Source of the DNA: Geminicoccaceae bacterium
Lineage (GTDB): Bacteria > Pseudomonadota > Alphaproteobacteria > Geminicoccales > Geminicoccaceae
DNA length: 64,000 nucleotides
Direction: 5' to 3'
NCBI GenBank assembly: GCA_028285265.1
Contig: JANQPX010000008.1
Coordinates: forward strand, 41,662 to 105,661
Part shown: piece after piece, positions 8,395 to 16,707 of the stretch
Numbering within the stretch: position 1 is the first letter of the stretch
How the letters are laid out: each line of letters starts with the position of its first letter
Notes under the pieces: generated by a model
Seen by the model: only the letters and a program-made list of their open reading frames with translations
Database searches by the model: none
What the model was told of the DNA's origin: nothing
Position numbers and translations under genes: made by a program

Positions 8395-9710
8395 TGGATC
8401 CGTTGGTTCTCGGTGCGCTGGTAGCGTTAGTCACCGTCTTTGTTTTGTTCTCCGGCGTTTCGGTAGCACTTGGCTTGTTGATCGTTTCTGCTGGCTTCCT
8501 CATCGTGTTCGACGGCTGGCGTTCGCTCGAGCTGATGCCGGAGATCCTTTTTGGCAAGCTCGACAACTTCGCCCTCCTCTCGATTCCGATGTTCATCATC
8601 ATGGGGGCGTCGATCGCCTCGACCCGGGCAGGCGCAGACCTCTATGAGGCGCTCGAGCGCTGGCTCACGAGGGTGCCTGGTGGCCTGGTGGTCTCGAACC
8701 TCGGCGCCTGTGCGCTTTTTTCTGCCATGTCCGGTTCATCACCTGCGACTTGTGCGGCCATCGGCAAGATGGGCATTCCCGAGATGCGAAAGCGCGGCTA
8801 TCCCGACGCGGTCGCAGCGGGTTCGATCGCGGCGGGGGGCACGCTCGGCATTTTGATTCCACCATCGGTCACCATGATCGTTTACGGAATCGCTACGGAG
8901 ACATCGATCGGGCGCTTGTTCTTGGCCGGTGTCTTTCCAGGGCTGATGCTCGTTGGGCTCTTCATGGCTTGGTCTCTGTATTCGACTTGGCGCTCCGGCA
9001 ATGTTCAGCTCCTCACGGCCGGCAGTTATTCCTGGCGCGAGCGGGTCGAGATTCTGCCGCGTGTTTTGCCGTTCTTGGCGATTATCGTCGGCGTTCTTTA
9101 TGCGATGTATGGTGGCGTTGCGACACCGTCTGAGACCGCAGCAGTCGGCGCTCTCCTTTGCCTCCTGATCGCCATGGTGATCTACAAGCTCTGGAATCCG
9201 GGTGATCTTTGGATCGTCCTTCGTGACAGCACCAAAGAGTCGGTGATGATCCTCTTTATCATCGCCGCCGCCGGCGTCTTCTCCTATATGTTGTCGTCGC
9301 TCTTTATCACCCAATCGATCGCGGAATGGATTGGCACGCTCGACGTAAACCGCTGGGTGCTGATGGGCGCGATCAATGTCTTTCTCCTGATTGCTGGATT
9401 CTTCTTGCCGCCGGTCGCGGTGATTTTGATGGCGGCGCCGATCCTGCTGCCGATCATCACCACAGCTGGCTTCGATCCGATTTGGTTTGCTGTCGTGCTG
9501 ACGATCAACATGGAGATTGGCCTCATCTCGCCACCGGTCGGGCTCAATCTCTACGTGATCAACGGCATTGCGCCCGATATATCGTTGCGGACGATCCTCA
9601 CCGGCTCCTTGCCGTTCGTCGCCTGCATGGTCATCGCCATCGTGTTACTCTGTCTATTCCCTGGGGTGGCCACGTGGTTGCCCAATGCTGTCATGGGACC
9701 GGGCCTATGA
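8394..9710 (+). CDS. dctM: TRAP transporter large permease
   Basis: A 438-residue, very hydrophobic protein with about 12 membrane segments. It carries DctM family features: SIPMFIIMG near residue 64, the GSSPATCAAIGKMGIPEM segment near 118, and the C-terminal ISPPVGLNLYVINGIA block that forms part of the transport core. The ATG overlaps the dctQ stop (TGATG). Its own stop overlaps the following malonyl-CoA decarboxylase start (ATGA), tying transport and metabolism into one transcript. Confidence 0.92.
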   Translation: MDPLVLGALVALVTVFVLFSGVSVALGLLIVSAGFLIVFDGWRSLELMPEILFGKLDNFALLSIPMFIIMGASIASTRAGADLYEALERWLTRVPGGLVVSNLGACALFSAMSGSSPATCAAIGKMGIPEMRKRGYPDAVAAGSIAAGGTLGILIPPSVTMIVYGIATETSIGRLFLAGVFPGLMLVGLFMAWSLYSTWRSGNVQLLTAGSYSWRERVEILPRVLPFLAIIVGVLYAMYGGVATPSETAAVGALLCLLIAMVIYKLWNPGDLWIVLRDSTKESVMILFIIAAAGVFSYMLSSLFITQSIAEWIGTLDVNRWVLMGAINVFLLIAGFFLPPVAVILMAAPILLPIITTAGFDPIWFAVVLTINMEIGLISPPVGLNLYVINGIAPDISLRTILTGSLPFVACMVIAIVLLCLFPGVATWLPNAVMGPGL

Positions 9711-10972
9711 CCTTTCTCGCCGACTTGTTGTCCACGGTCTTTGAGCGTCGCTATCGTTGGCCAAGCCTGGAAGAGGATGATGATCGGCCGATCGAGGCGC
9801 TAACCGCCGAACTGGTCAGCGCCACTGGCGAAGTCTCGGGACAGAGCTTGGCGAGGCGAATCCTCGATCGCTATGACCAGATGGACGATACCACGAAATG
9901 GACCTTCTTTCGTCATCTCGCCTTGGACATGACGATTTCGCCAGAGGCGGTTCGCGCCGCCTTAAAGGGCTATGAAGAGGGGCAGACCAAGGCAAGCTAT
10001 CGGGCGTTTGTCGCGGCAGCAGAACCCCCAAGACAGGAGCTTATCCGTCGCTTAAATCAGGTTCCTGGCGCTACCGCAGCGCTTGTAAGGATGCGCGCTG
10101 ATCTTCTGCGGTTAGGGACGGAGGATGACGCGCTGCAGGCGCTGGACATGGACTTCAGGCATCTCTTCGCCAGTTGGTTTAATCGTGGCTTTTTGGTCCT
10201 TAGGCCGATCAATTGGGAGAGCCCGGCGCACATACTGGAAAAGATCATCGCTTATGAGGCGGTGCACGCGATCGATAGTTGGGACGATCTCAGACGTCGG
10301 CTGCATCCCGTCGATCGCCGCTGCTTCGCCTTTTTTCATCCCGCCATGCCCGATGAGCCCCTGATCTTTGTCGAAATCGCCCTGACGCGTGGTGTGCCGG
10401 ACTCGATTCAAGCGTTGTTGACCGAAGACCGAACCCCCTTGGCACCCAAGGATGCGAATACCGCCGTTTTCTACTCCATCTCGAACTGTCAAAAGGGTCT
10501 GGCCAACACATCGTTTGGCAATTCGCTGATCAAACAAGTGGCTGCGGATCTCAAAGTCGAGATGCCGGGCCTCAAGACCCTTGTCACCTTGTCGCCCATT
10601 CCGGGATTGGTCCGCTGGCTGCGAGGGGAGGGGATCGAGTACGATCCCGGTGACAAGGATCTGATGCGGCAGTTGGCGGCGCTTTACCTCTTGAAGGCCA
10701 AACACGATGCGGGCGGTCCGCTCGATCCTGTCGCTCGGTTTCACCTCGGCAATGGTGCCGAGGTCCATAAAGTTCATGCAGGTGCGGACATCTCGGAGCG
10801 TGGCTTAGCGCAAGCCGGTGGCGCGATGGTCAACTATCTCTATAACTTGTCGAACGTCGCACAGAACCATGAACGCTTTGCTGCAGCACGCGAGATCGCC
10901 GCTTCGTCAGATGTCCGGTCGTTATGTGCGAGCGCAGAGAAGAGGATGGTGAGGAGTTTGGCTGTTGGCTAA
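9707..10972 (+). CDS. matA: Malonyl-CoA decarboxylase
   Basis: A 421-residue MCD-family enzyme converting malonyl-CoA to acetyl-CoA and CO2 in the cytoplasm. The N-terminal helical domain (to about 140) precedes the GNAT-like catalytic domain; FFHPAMPDEPLIFVEIAL (about 219-236) and the later HLGNGAEVHKVHAGAD block are signature segments, with His residues at the expected catalytic region. ATG at 9707 overlaps the dctM stop; earlier starts in this frame lie inside dctM. Paired with the following synthetase it completes malonate to acetyl-CoA conversion. Confidence 0.93.
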   Translation: MTFLADLLSTVFERRYRWPSLEEDDDRPIEALTAELVSATGEVSGQSLARRILDRYDQMDDTTKWTFFRHLALDMTISPEAVRAALKGYEEGQTKASYRAFVAAAEPPRQELIRRLNQVPGATAALVRMRADLLRLGTEDDALQALDMDFRHLFASWFNRGFLVLRPINWESPAHILEKIIAYEAVHAIDSWDDLRRRLHPVDRRCFAFFHPAMPDEPLIFVEIALTRGVPDSIQALLTEDRTPLAPKDANTAVFYSISNCQKGLANTSFGNSLIKQVAADLKVEMPGLKTLVTLSPIPGLVRWLRGEGIEYDPGDKDLMRQLAALYLLKAKHDAGGPLDPVARFHLGNGAEVHKVHAGADISERGLAQAGGAMVNYLYNLSNVAQNHERFAAAREIAASSDVRSLCASAEKRMVRSLAVG

Positions 10973-12476
10973 CCCGCTCTATGATCGCCTTCTTGCCAGC
11001 CATGCCGGCAAGACGACGCCGTTCCTCTATCTGCAAGATGGTCAAGAGGTGACCTTTGACGGCTTCCTCAAGCAGGCTGCGAGGTTTGCCCATGCCCTGA
11101 CCAACGCTGGCCTGGTGCCTGGCGATCGATTGGTTGCACAGGTGCAAAAGTCGCCCGAAGCCTTGGCCCTTTATGCGGCTTGCGTTCAGGCAGGCATCGT
11201 GTTCTTGCCGCTGAATACGGCCTACACTGTCAGTGAGCTAACCTATTTTATCGATGACAGCGGCGCTGCCATGATCGTCGCTGACGCATCCAGCGAAGCC
11301 GCGATCGCGCCGATCGCGGCGAGCCTAAAGGCGCATTTCGAAACGCTGAATGCCGATGGCACGGGGTCGTTGCCCGATCAAGCCAAGACGATGTCAGCGA
11401 CATTCCCGACGGTTGACCGTGCGGCGGATGATCTCGCTGCGTTGCTCTATACGTCTGGTACCACTGGCCGTTCCAAAGGCGCGATGTTGACCCAGACGAA
11501 CCTGCTTTCCAATGCTGACGTGCTTGTTGACTATTGGCAGTTCTCGGCCGACGACGTTTTGCTTCATGCGCTGCCCATCTTCCACACGCACGGGCTCTTT
11601 GTCGCCACCAACGTCATGCTCGCTGTGGGTGGCTCGATGATCTTTCTGCCGAAATTTGATCTCGACGCGTTGATCGACTCCCTGCCGCGCGCCACCGCCA
11701 TGATGGGCGTGCCGACGTTCTATACCCGACTCCTGGATGACACGCGGTTTGCCAGGAAGCTTGTCGAGCACATGCGCCTCTTTGTTTCGGGAAGTGCACC
11801 TTTGCTCGCCGAGACCCATCGTCAGTTCGAACAGCGCACCGGTCACCGGATCCTTGAGCGCTACGGCATGACCGAGACCAACATGAACACCTCCAATCCC
11901 TATGACGCTGAGCGTCGGGCGGGGACGGTTGGTTTTCCGCTACCAGGCATCGACCTTAGGATTGTCGATGCGGAGACAGGACGCGCGCTCGGGCAAGGCG
12001 ATGTCGGACAGATTGAGGTGCGAGGCCCCAATGTTTTTAAGGGCTACTGGCGCATGCCGGAGAAGACCGCGGAGGAATTCCGATCGGATGGTTTCTTCAT
12101 CACCGGGGATTTGGGAACCATCGACAAGGACGGCTATGTCCATATCGTCGGACGCAATAAAGACCTGATCATCTCCGGCGGCTACAACATCTACCCCAAA
12201 GAAATTGAGTTGGTCTTGGATGCCCAGCCCGGCGTGCTTGAGAGCGCCGTCATCGGTGTGCCTCATGCCGATTTCGGCGAGACAGTCGTCGGTCTGATCG
12301 TGCCGAAGGCCGATGAAACCCTGGACCTTGAAGCGATCGCAACGGCAACAGCGCAAGCCCTCGCGAAGTTCAAACAACCGCGCCGTTTGATCCTTGTTGA
12401 CGAACTGCCACGAAACGCCATGGGCAAGGTGCAAAAGAACGTCTTGCGTGAGGCCTACAACGATCTCAGCCTATAA
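10965..12476 (+). CDS. matB: Malonyl-CoA synthetase
   Basis: A 503-residue ANL-superfamily adenylate-forming ligase. The P-loop YTSGTTGRSKGAML (about 162-175), the YGMTETNM motif near 301, the GDLG motif near 383 and the C-terminal LPRNAMGKVQKN with the catalytic Lys are all present. It activates malonate to malonyl-CoA using ATP and CoA. The best start is TTG at 10965, which overlaps matA by 8 nt and is preceded by GAGGAG. The name rests on its pairing with MCD and the TRAP transporter; the sequence alone would also allow a generic acyl-CoA synthetase. Confidence 0.9.
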   Translation: MANPLYDRLLASHAGKTTPFLYLQDGQEVTFDGFLKQAARFAHALTNAGLVPGDRLVAQVQKSPEALALYAACVQAGIVFLPLNTAYTVSELTYFIDDSGAAMIVADASSEAAIAPIAASLKAHFETLNADGTGSLPDQAKTMSATFPTVDRAADDLAALLYTSGTTGRSKGAMLTQTNLLSNADVLVDYWQFSADDVLLHALPIFHTHGLFVATNVMLAVGGSMIFLPKFDLDALIDSLPRATAMMGVPTFYTRLLDDTRFARKLVEHMRLFVSGSAPLLAETHRQFEQRTGHRILERYGMTETNMNTSNPYDAERRAGTVGFPLPGIDLRIVDAETGRALGQGDVGQIEVRGPNVFKGYWRMPEKTAEEFRSDGFFITGDLGTIDKDGYVHIVGRNKDLIISGGYNIYPKEIELVLDAQPGVLESAVIGVPHADFGETVVGLIVPKADETLDLEAIATATAQALAKFKQPRRLILVDELPRNAMGKVQKNVLREAYNDLSL

Positions 12477-12556
12477 AGCTGCCTCGCCAGATCACCTGTC
12501 ACAGCCACCCCGAGATTGGCCGATGATGCCCCGTCGTCAAACGGTCGTGATGCCGA

Positions 12557-12586
12557 CCCCAGGGGCCATCGCTGACTAGCCTGGGG
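12557..12586. terminator. Hairpin between convergent matB and rpoH
   Basis: CCCCAGG at 12557-12563 pairs exactly with CCTGGGG at 12580-12586. The loop contains the rpoH stop codon (12576-12578). It lies between two convergent genes, so it may act as a shared transcript end, but there is no U-tract on either side. Confidence 0.3.
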
Positions 12587-13472
12587 CGACGATCATGTCG
12601 TCTTCGACGCTCCTTTTCAAAAGGGATGTCTTCAGCTTTTCAAGAGCGCGATGCTCGATCTGGCGAACACGTTCCTTGCTGATCCCAAGCGTGCGCCCCA
12701 GTTCCTCAAGCGTGCGACCGTCATCCCTCAAACGCCGTTCCTTGATGATCACCTGCTCGCGGTCGGTTAGCTCGGCCAAGGCCTGCGCCAACCACAAGGA
12801 TCGGGTTTTGTTGTCATGGGCAAGGGTCACCACCTCTTCGGGTGATGGGGTTTCATCAGCGAGGAAGTCCTGCCACTCATCTTCACCATTCGGGCTGATG
12901 CGCGCGTTCAAGGACTGATCACTGCCGGAGAGACGCATCTCCATGGCGACAACATCGGTCACATTGACGGAAAGCTCTTTTGCGATGTGGTCGCGGCCGG
13001 CTTCGTCGAGCTGGCCATTGCCGCTGTCTTGAATACGCGCTCGAAGCCGTCGAAAGTTGAAGAAGAGGGCTTTTTGCGCAGCGGTCGTGCCTGTTCGTAC
13101 TACCGACCAGTTGCGCAGGATAAAATCCTGCATCGCCGAGCGCACCCACCAAGACGCATAGGTGGAAAATCGAACTTCGCGCTCAGGCTCGAAACGTTCG
13201 GCCGCCTGCATCAAACCGACAGTCCCTTCTTGGACCAAATCGGCGACGGGAAGACCGTAATTTCTGAATTTCGCTGCCGTGCTGATCACCAACCGCATAT
13301 AGGCCAGGACGAGCTCATGCAGCGCGGCTTCGTCTTGCTCGTCCCGCCACTTAATGGCGAGCTCCATTTCGCGCTCTCGCGACAAGAGGGCGGTATTCAT
13401 GGAAACTCGAATGAACTCGCGGCCAGCGTCTCGAGTGGTTGGAGTCTCTACATAAGACATATGCTCACCCAT
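12576..13472 (-). CDS. rpoH: RpoH-type (sigma32) sigma factor
   Basis: A 298-residue sigma70-family factor without region 1.1. Region 2 (about 45-120) has DLVQEGTVGLMQAAERFEP and FSTYASWWVRSAMQDFILRNWS; the RpoH box appears as QKALFFNFRR (about 135-144); region 4 has TLEELGRTLGISKERVRQIEHRALEKL (about 255-281). It should direct polymerase to heat-shock or oxidative-stress promoters; alphaproteobacteria often carry two copies. ATG at 13472 or 13460 is possible; neither has a strong ribosome site. It is not co-transcribed with its neighbours. Confidence 0.9.
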   Translation of the reverse strand: MGEHMSYVETPTTRDAGREFIRVSMNTALLSREREMELAIKWRDEQDEAALHELVLAYMRLVISTAAKFRNYGLPVADLVQEGTVGLMQAAERFEPEREVRFSTYASWWVRSAMQDFILRNWSVVRTGTTAAQKALFFNFRRLRARIQDSGNGQLDEAGRDHIAKELSVNVTDVVAMEMRLSGSDQSLNARISPNGEDEWQDFLADETPSPEEVVTLAHDNKTRSLWLAQALAELTDREQVIIKERRLRDDGRTLEELGRTLGISKERVRQIEHRALEKLKTSLLKRSVEDDMIVAPG

Positions 13473-13671
13473 TCTCTGTACCCTGCGCTCATGGTCCGTT
13501 GACCCACCATGGCCGAGTTCAATCAGGCCTTGCTTTTTGCCGACCAGTCATTTTGTGCTTCACCGAGGTTACGTCTTTCACGCAACACCGGATCAGCTGA
13601 CTTTAGGTTCGACAACGACCCTTCACCGTTCAAGTTAAATATAATTTAGAGTTTGGTAAATTAGATTTTTC

Positions 13672-14661
13672 TTAATTTGCACCTGCAGCATGAGAAGAGG
13701 GGAGATGCTGCAGCAGATTTCGGAGCTGATCCGGTTCCTTGAACGCCACCGAAATCGCGAGTTTTTCCACGGTATTTTTGAGGTTTGGCGGCAACCGAAC
13801 ATGGTCCTTTTCCGTGGTGACGCAGGCTGCGTCAAACTGCCTCGCTCGCTCGAGAATTGCGTCGATTTCCAAAGCATTGAAGCGATGGTGGTCAGGGAAC
13901 GATCGTGTCTCCACGAGGTCGGCACCGATCCCGTCGAGGGTCTCGTAAAACTTCTCGGGGCGCCCGATTCCAGCAAATGCCAAGACCCGTGCCCCACGAA
14001 AACGCTGTGCATCAGCCGAGGGCTGAAGATTGGCCGTGAGCGTGAGAAGTCCGGCAGGAAGCCGCTCTTGAATGCCTGCTTGGTCTCTGCCGATCACGAT
14101 TGCGGCATCGATGCGTGAAAGTGCCTGGTCGATGGATTCTCGAAGAGGTCCAGCCGGCACGAGTCGTTCATTGCCGAACCCGGTTGCGCCATCAATAACG
14201 ATCAACGTCAGGTCTTTTGCGAGATAGGGGTTCTGCAGCCCATCATCCATGATGAGATGGGTGGCGCCTGCTTGGGTCGCCAAGGTTGCACCAGTGACCC
14301 GATCCGAAGACACCCAGGTCGGAGCCATGCGGGCGAGAAGGAGCGGCTCGTCGCCGACGTCGAGGGCATCATGGGTCTCTGGCGACACCAAAACGGGTCC
14401 GCGTTCGCGGCCACCATAGCCACGCGTGAGAAAGTGAGGGCGATAACCCTGATCAAGAAGCTGTTGTGCTACGGCCATCGCCGTCGGGGTCTTGCCGGTG
14501 CCGCCGACCGTCAGATTGCCGACACAGATCACCGGGACTCGAGCTTTGGACTGGGTGGCCCAACGCCGTCTTAACGTTCCGGCCAAACCGTATAGCTTGC
14601 CAATCGGATCGAGAAGTCGTGCCGGCACACCATCGCTGTTCCAGAACTCAGGCGCTCGCAC
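13672..14661 (-). CDS. lpxK: Tetraacyldisaccharide 4'-kinase
   Basis: LpxK phosphorylates the 4' position of the lipid A precursor at the inner membrane. The protein (329 residues) starts with the family sequence MRAPEFW, has a P-loop GNLTVGGTGKTPTA (about 45-58), a TRGYGGR motif, DVGDEP and MDDGLQNP. GTG at 14661 was chosen because it gives the usual N-terminus and overlaps waaA by 14 nt; the frame stays open upstream to 14757 but that stretch is antisense-like inside waaA. It closes the msbA-DUF374-waaA-lpxK operon. Confidence 0.92.
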   Translation of the reverse strand: MRAPEFWNSDGVPARLLDPIGKLYGLAGTLRRRWATQSKARVPVICVGNLTVGGTGKTPTAMAVAQQLLDQGYRPHFLTRGYGGRERGPVLVSPETHDALDVGDEPLLLARMAPTWVSSDRVTGATLATQAGATHLIMDDGLQNPYLAKDLTLIVIDGATGFGNERLVPAGPLRESIDQALSRIDAAIVIGRDQAGIQERLPAGLLTLTANLQPSADAQRFRGARVLAFAGIGRPEKFYETLDGIGADLVETRSFPDHHRFNALEIDAILERARQFDAACVTTEKDHVRLPPNLKNTVEKLAISVAFKEPDQLRNLLQHLPSSHAAGAN

Positions 14662-15958
14662 GGTGCGGCTCGATGCTGGGCGGCATGGGTCCGAGGCACC
14701 GCTCGAGCAACGGTTCGAGCGCTTGCTGCACATGGTCGAGCACGGACGCTTCGGCAATGCCTGCCTCGATCCCTTTTGTCGTCATCGTGCCGAGCATGGT
14801 GGGGTCGATCAGCAGCGTTGCAACGGTCCGAGCGAGCTCATCAGCATTCTGAACCCGCCTGGCAGCACCGATATCGAGAAGCCGGTTGGTCATGTCCTCG
14901 AAGTTGCCGGTATGGGGCCCAAACAGGGGTGGGCAGCCCAGCCTGGCGGCCTCGATCGGGTTTTGTCCACCATGGGGGACGAGGGACCCACCAATGAAGG
15001 CAAGCTTAGCGAGCCTGTAAAACAGGCCGAGTTCACCAAGCGTGTCCGCGAGATAGATGCCTGTCGTCGATGAAATCGGCTCATCGAGACTCCGCTGAGC
15101 CGTCGTCACGCCATGGTTTTCGAGGGCTTGTTTGATTGTGGTGCCGCGCTCGGGGTGACGGGGCGCGATCACGGTCAATATGTTGGCGTCCGCATCGCGA
15201 AGGCGATGATGTGTTGAAAGCAGCTCGATTTCTTCGCCGGGATGGGTGCTGGCAGCGAGCCACACCGGCCGATCGCCGATGGCAGCCTTGAGCTTGGCGA
15301 ACTCGTCGGCATCGTAGGGTAAAGGTGGGGTGGCATGTTTGAGATCACCGAGCATGCGCACATCGGGCGCACCGAGCGTCGAAAGGCGTCCTGCGTCCGC
15401 CTGACTTCGTGCTAGGCAAAGCGCAAATGAGCCGAGAAGACGTCGTCCAGCCTTGGGGGCGAGGCGCCATCGCGACGCTGAACGTGACGACATTCGCCCA
15501 TTGATGAGGACCAGGGGAATGGACGAGCGTTCCGCTTCCAAGATGAGGTGCGGCCAGATCTCCGATTCGACCAGACTGCCAAGATCAGGCTGCCAATGGT
15601 CAAAAAACCGTCGCCAAGCGAAGGCCTGATCAAGCGGCGCGAACTGATGGAAAGCGCGGGATGGAAGCCTGTCTGCCATCAGCCTTGCTGACGTGACCGT
15701 CCCCGTTGTTACCAGGGCATGCGCTATCGGTCTTTCGTCGAGAAGAGACTCGATCAACGGTAGGACGAGAAGGGATTCGCCGACGCTGGCGGCATGGATC
15801 CAAAAGAGGGGGCCTTCGGGGCGTTCACGTGTTGGCTGACCCCATCGTTCGCTAAGCCTCGTTGGGTCCTCCTTGCCGGCTCGAACGCGTCGCCGTAACT
15901 GCAGGGAAAGCAAGGGAGCGCCCAGATAGGTCGCGACTTTGTAAAGCCCGAGCAACAT
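14648..15958 (-). CDS. waaA: 3-deoxy-D-manno-octulosonic acid (Kdo) transferase
   Basis: A 436-residue GT30 enzyme that adds Kdo to lipid IVA on the inner-membrane face. There is an N-terminal hydrophobic anchor (residues 1-20), RLSERWG, then WIHAASVGES with the catalytic Glu (about 53-62), VESEIWP, INGRMS and the donor-site block GGSLVPHGGQNPIEAA. Its start lies next to the stop of the upstream acyltransferase and its end overlaps lpxK. Bacterial homologues add one, two or more Kdo residues; the number cannot be read from the sequence. Confidence 0.93.
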   Translation of the reverse strand: MLLGLYKVATYLGAPLLSLQLRRRVRAGKEDPTRLSERWGQPTRERPEGPLFWIHAASVGESLLVLPLIESLLDERPIAHALVTTGTVTSARLMADRLPSRAFHQFAPLDQAFAWRRFFDHWQPDLGSLVESEIWPHLILEAERSSIPLVLINGRMSSRSASRWRLAPKAGRRLLGSFALCLARSQADAGRLSTLGAPDVRMLGDLKHATPPLPYDADEFAKLKAAIGDRPVWLAASTHPGEEIELLSTHHRLRDADANILTVIAPRHPERGTTIKQALENHGVTTAQRSLDEPISSTTGIYLADTLGELGLFYRLAKLAFIGGSLVPHGGQNPIEAARLGCPPLFGPHTGNFEDMTNRLLDIGAARRVQNADELARTVATLLIDPTMLGTMTTKGIEAGIAEASVLDHVQQALEPLLERCLGPMPPSIEPHRASA

Positions 15959-16707
15959 CAGGCCGCGGGCTGGATGGGCGTGAGGCCTTCTCGCTGATCA
16001 ATCTCACGAGAAAACGCGATCATCCGCTCCTCGATCTGTTGGCGACGGCTCTCGGTATCCCCGTCTTCAGGCAAGAGGAGCGGTTCGTCAAAGGCAAGAA
16101 CGCCACCGGTAAAGGGCCAGACGAACGTGAAACGATCCCAGCTGTTGAGGTTGCGTCGGCGCTTCGCTGCGAATGTGATCGGTACGATCGGCACCTTGGC
16201 GTGACCAGCCAAATAGGCAATGCCTGGCTGTGCATGCATGCGTGGCCCGCGCGGGCCATCTGGGGTCATCACCACGATATCCCCGTCGTCGAGGACGCGC
16301 CTGGCTTCGCGCAACACCTTGACCCCACCACGCCTGGTCGATCCCCAAAGTGTTTTCATCCCAAAGCGATTGACGGCGAGCTGAATGAGCTGACCATCGC
16401 CATGGGAAGAACTGATCACATAGGTCTGACGTGGCTTGGTATCACCGAGCTCCGCCAGCAGTCGGCGCCAGGCGGGATAGATCATCAGCAGATTCCCATG
16501 CCAGAACGCGCCCACAAAGGGTTTGCCCTCACGGATCAGCGAACGTGTCGTCGGCGGCGCCGTCAGTTCCCAATGGCCCGTTCGATCGACGAGGCGGATA
16601 TAGCCGGCGATGAGGGAGGCGAGCATGTGGCGTACCGCGGGGCGATGATGCCAGCGGACCCGTCGTCGCGGCGCGACTTTCATGGGCGTTGCGGTGCCCA
16701 AGGTCAC
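15958..16707 (-). CDS. DUF374 lysophospholipid acyltransferase-like protein
   Basis: A 249-residue LPLAT-superfamily protein. FWHGNLLMIYP (about 68-78) holds the His-containing motif and TPDGPRGPRMHAQPGIAYLA (about 149-168) is the DUF374 hallmark. Proteins of this family sit beside waaA and lpxK across alphaproteobacteria and probably acylate a lipid A-related substrate, but the reaction is not established to my knowledge. GTG at 16707 overlaps the msbA stop (GTGA); ATG at 16683 is a plausible alternative. Confidence 0.85.
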   Translation of the reverse strand: MTLGTATPMKVAPRRRVRWHHRPAVRHMLASLIAGYIRLVDRTGHWELTAPPTTRSLIREGKPFVGAFWHGNLLMIYPAWRRLLAELGDTKPRQTYVISSSHGDGQLIQLAVNRFGMKTLWGSTRRGGVKVLREARRVLDDGDIVVMTPDGPRGPRMHAQPGIAYLAGHAKVPIVPITFAAKRRRNLNSWDRFTFVWPFTGGVLAFDEPLLLPEDGDTESRRQQIEERMIAFSREIDQREGLTPIQPAA

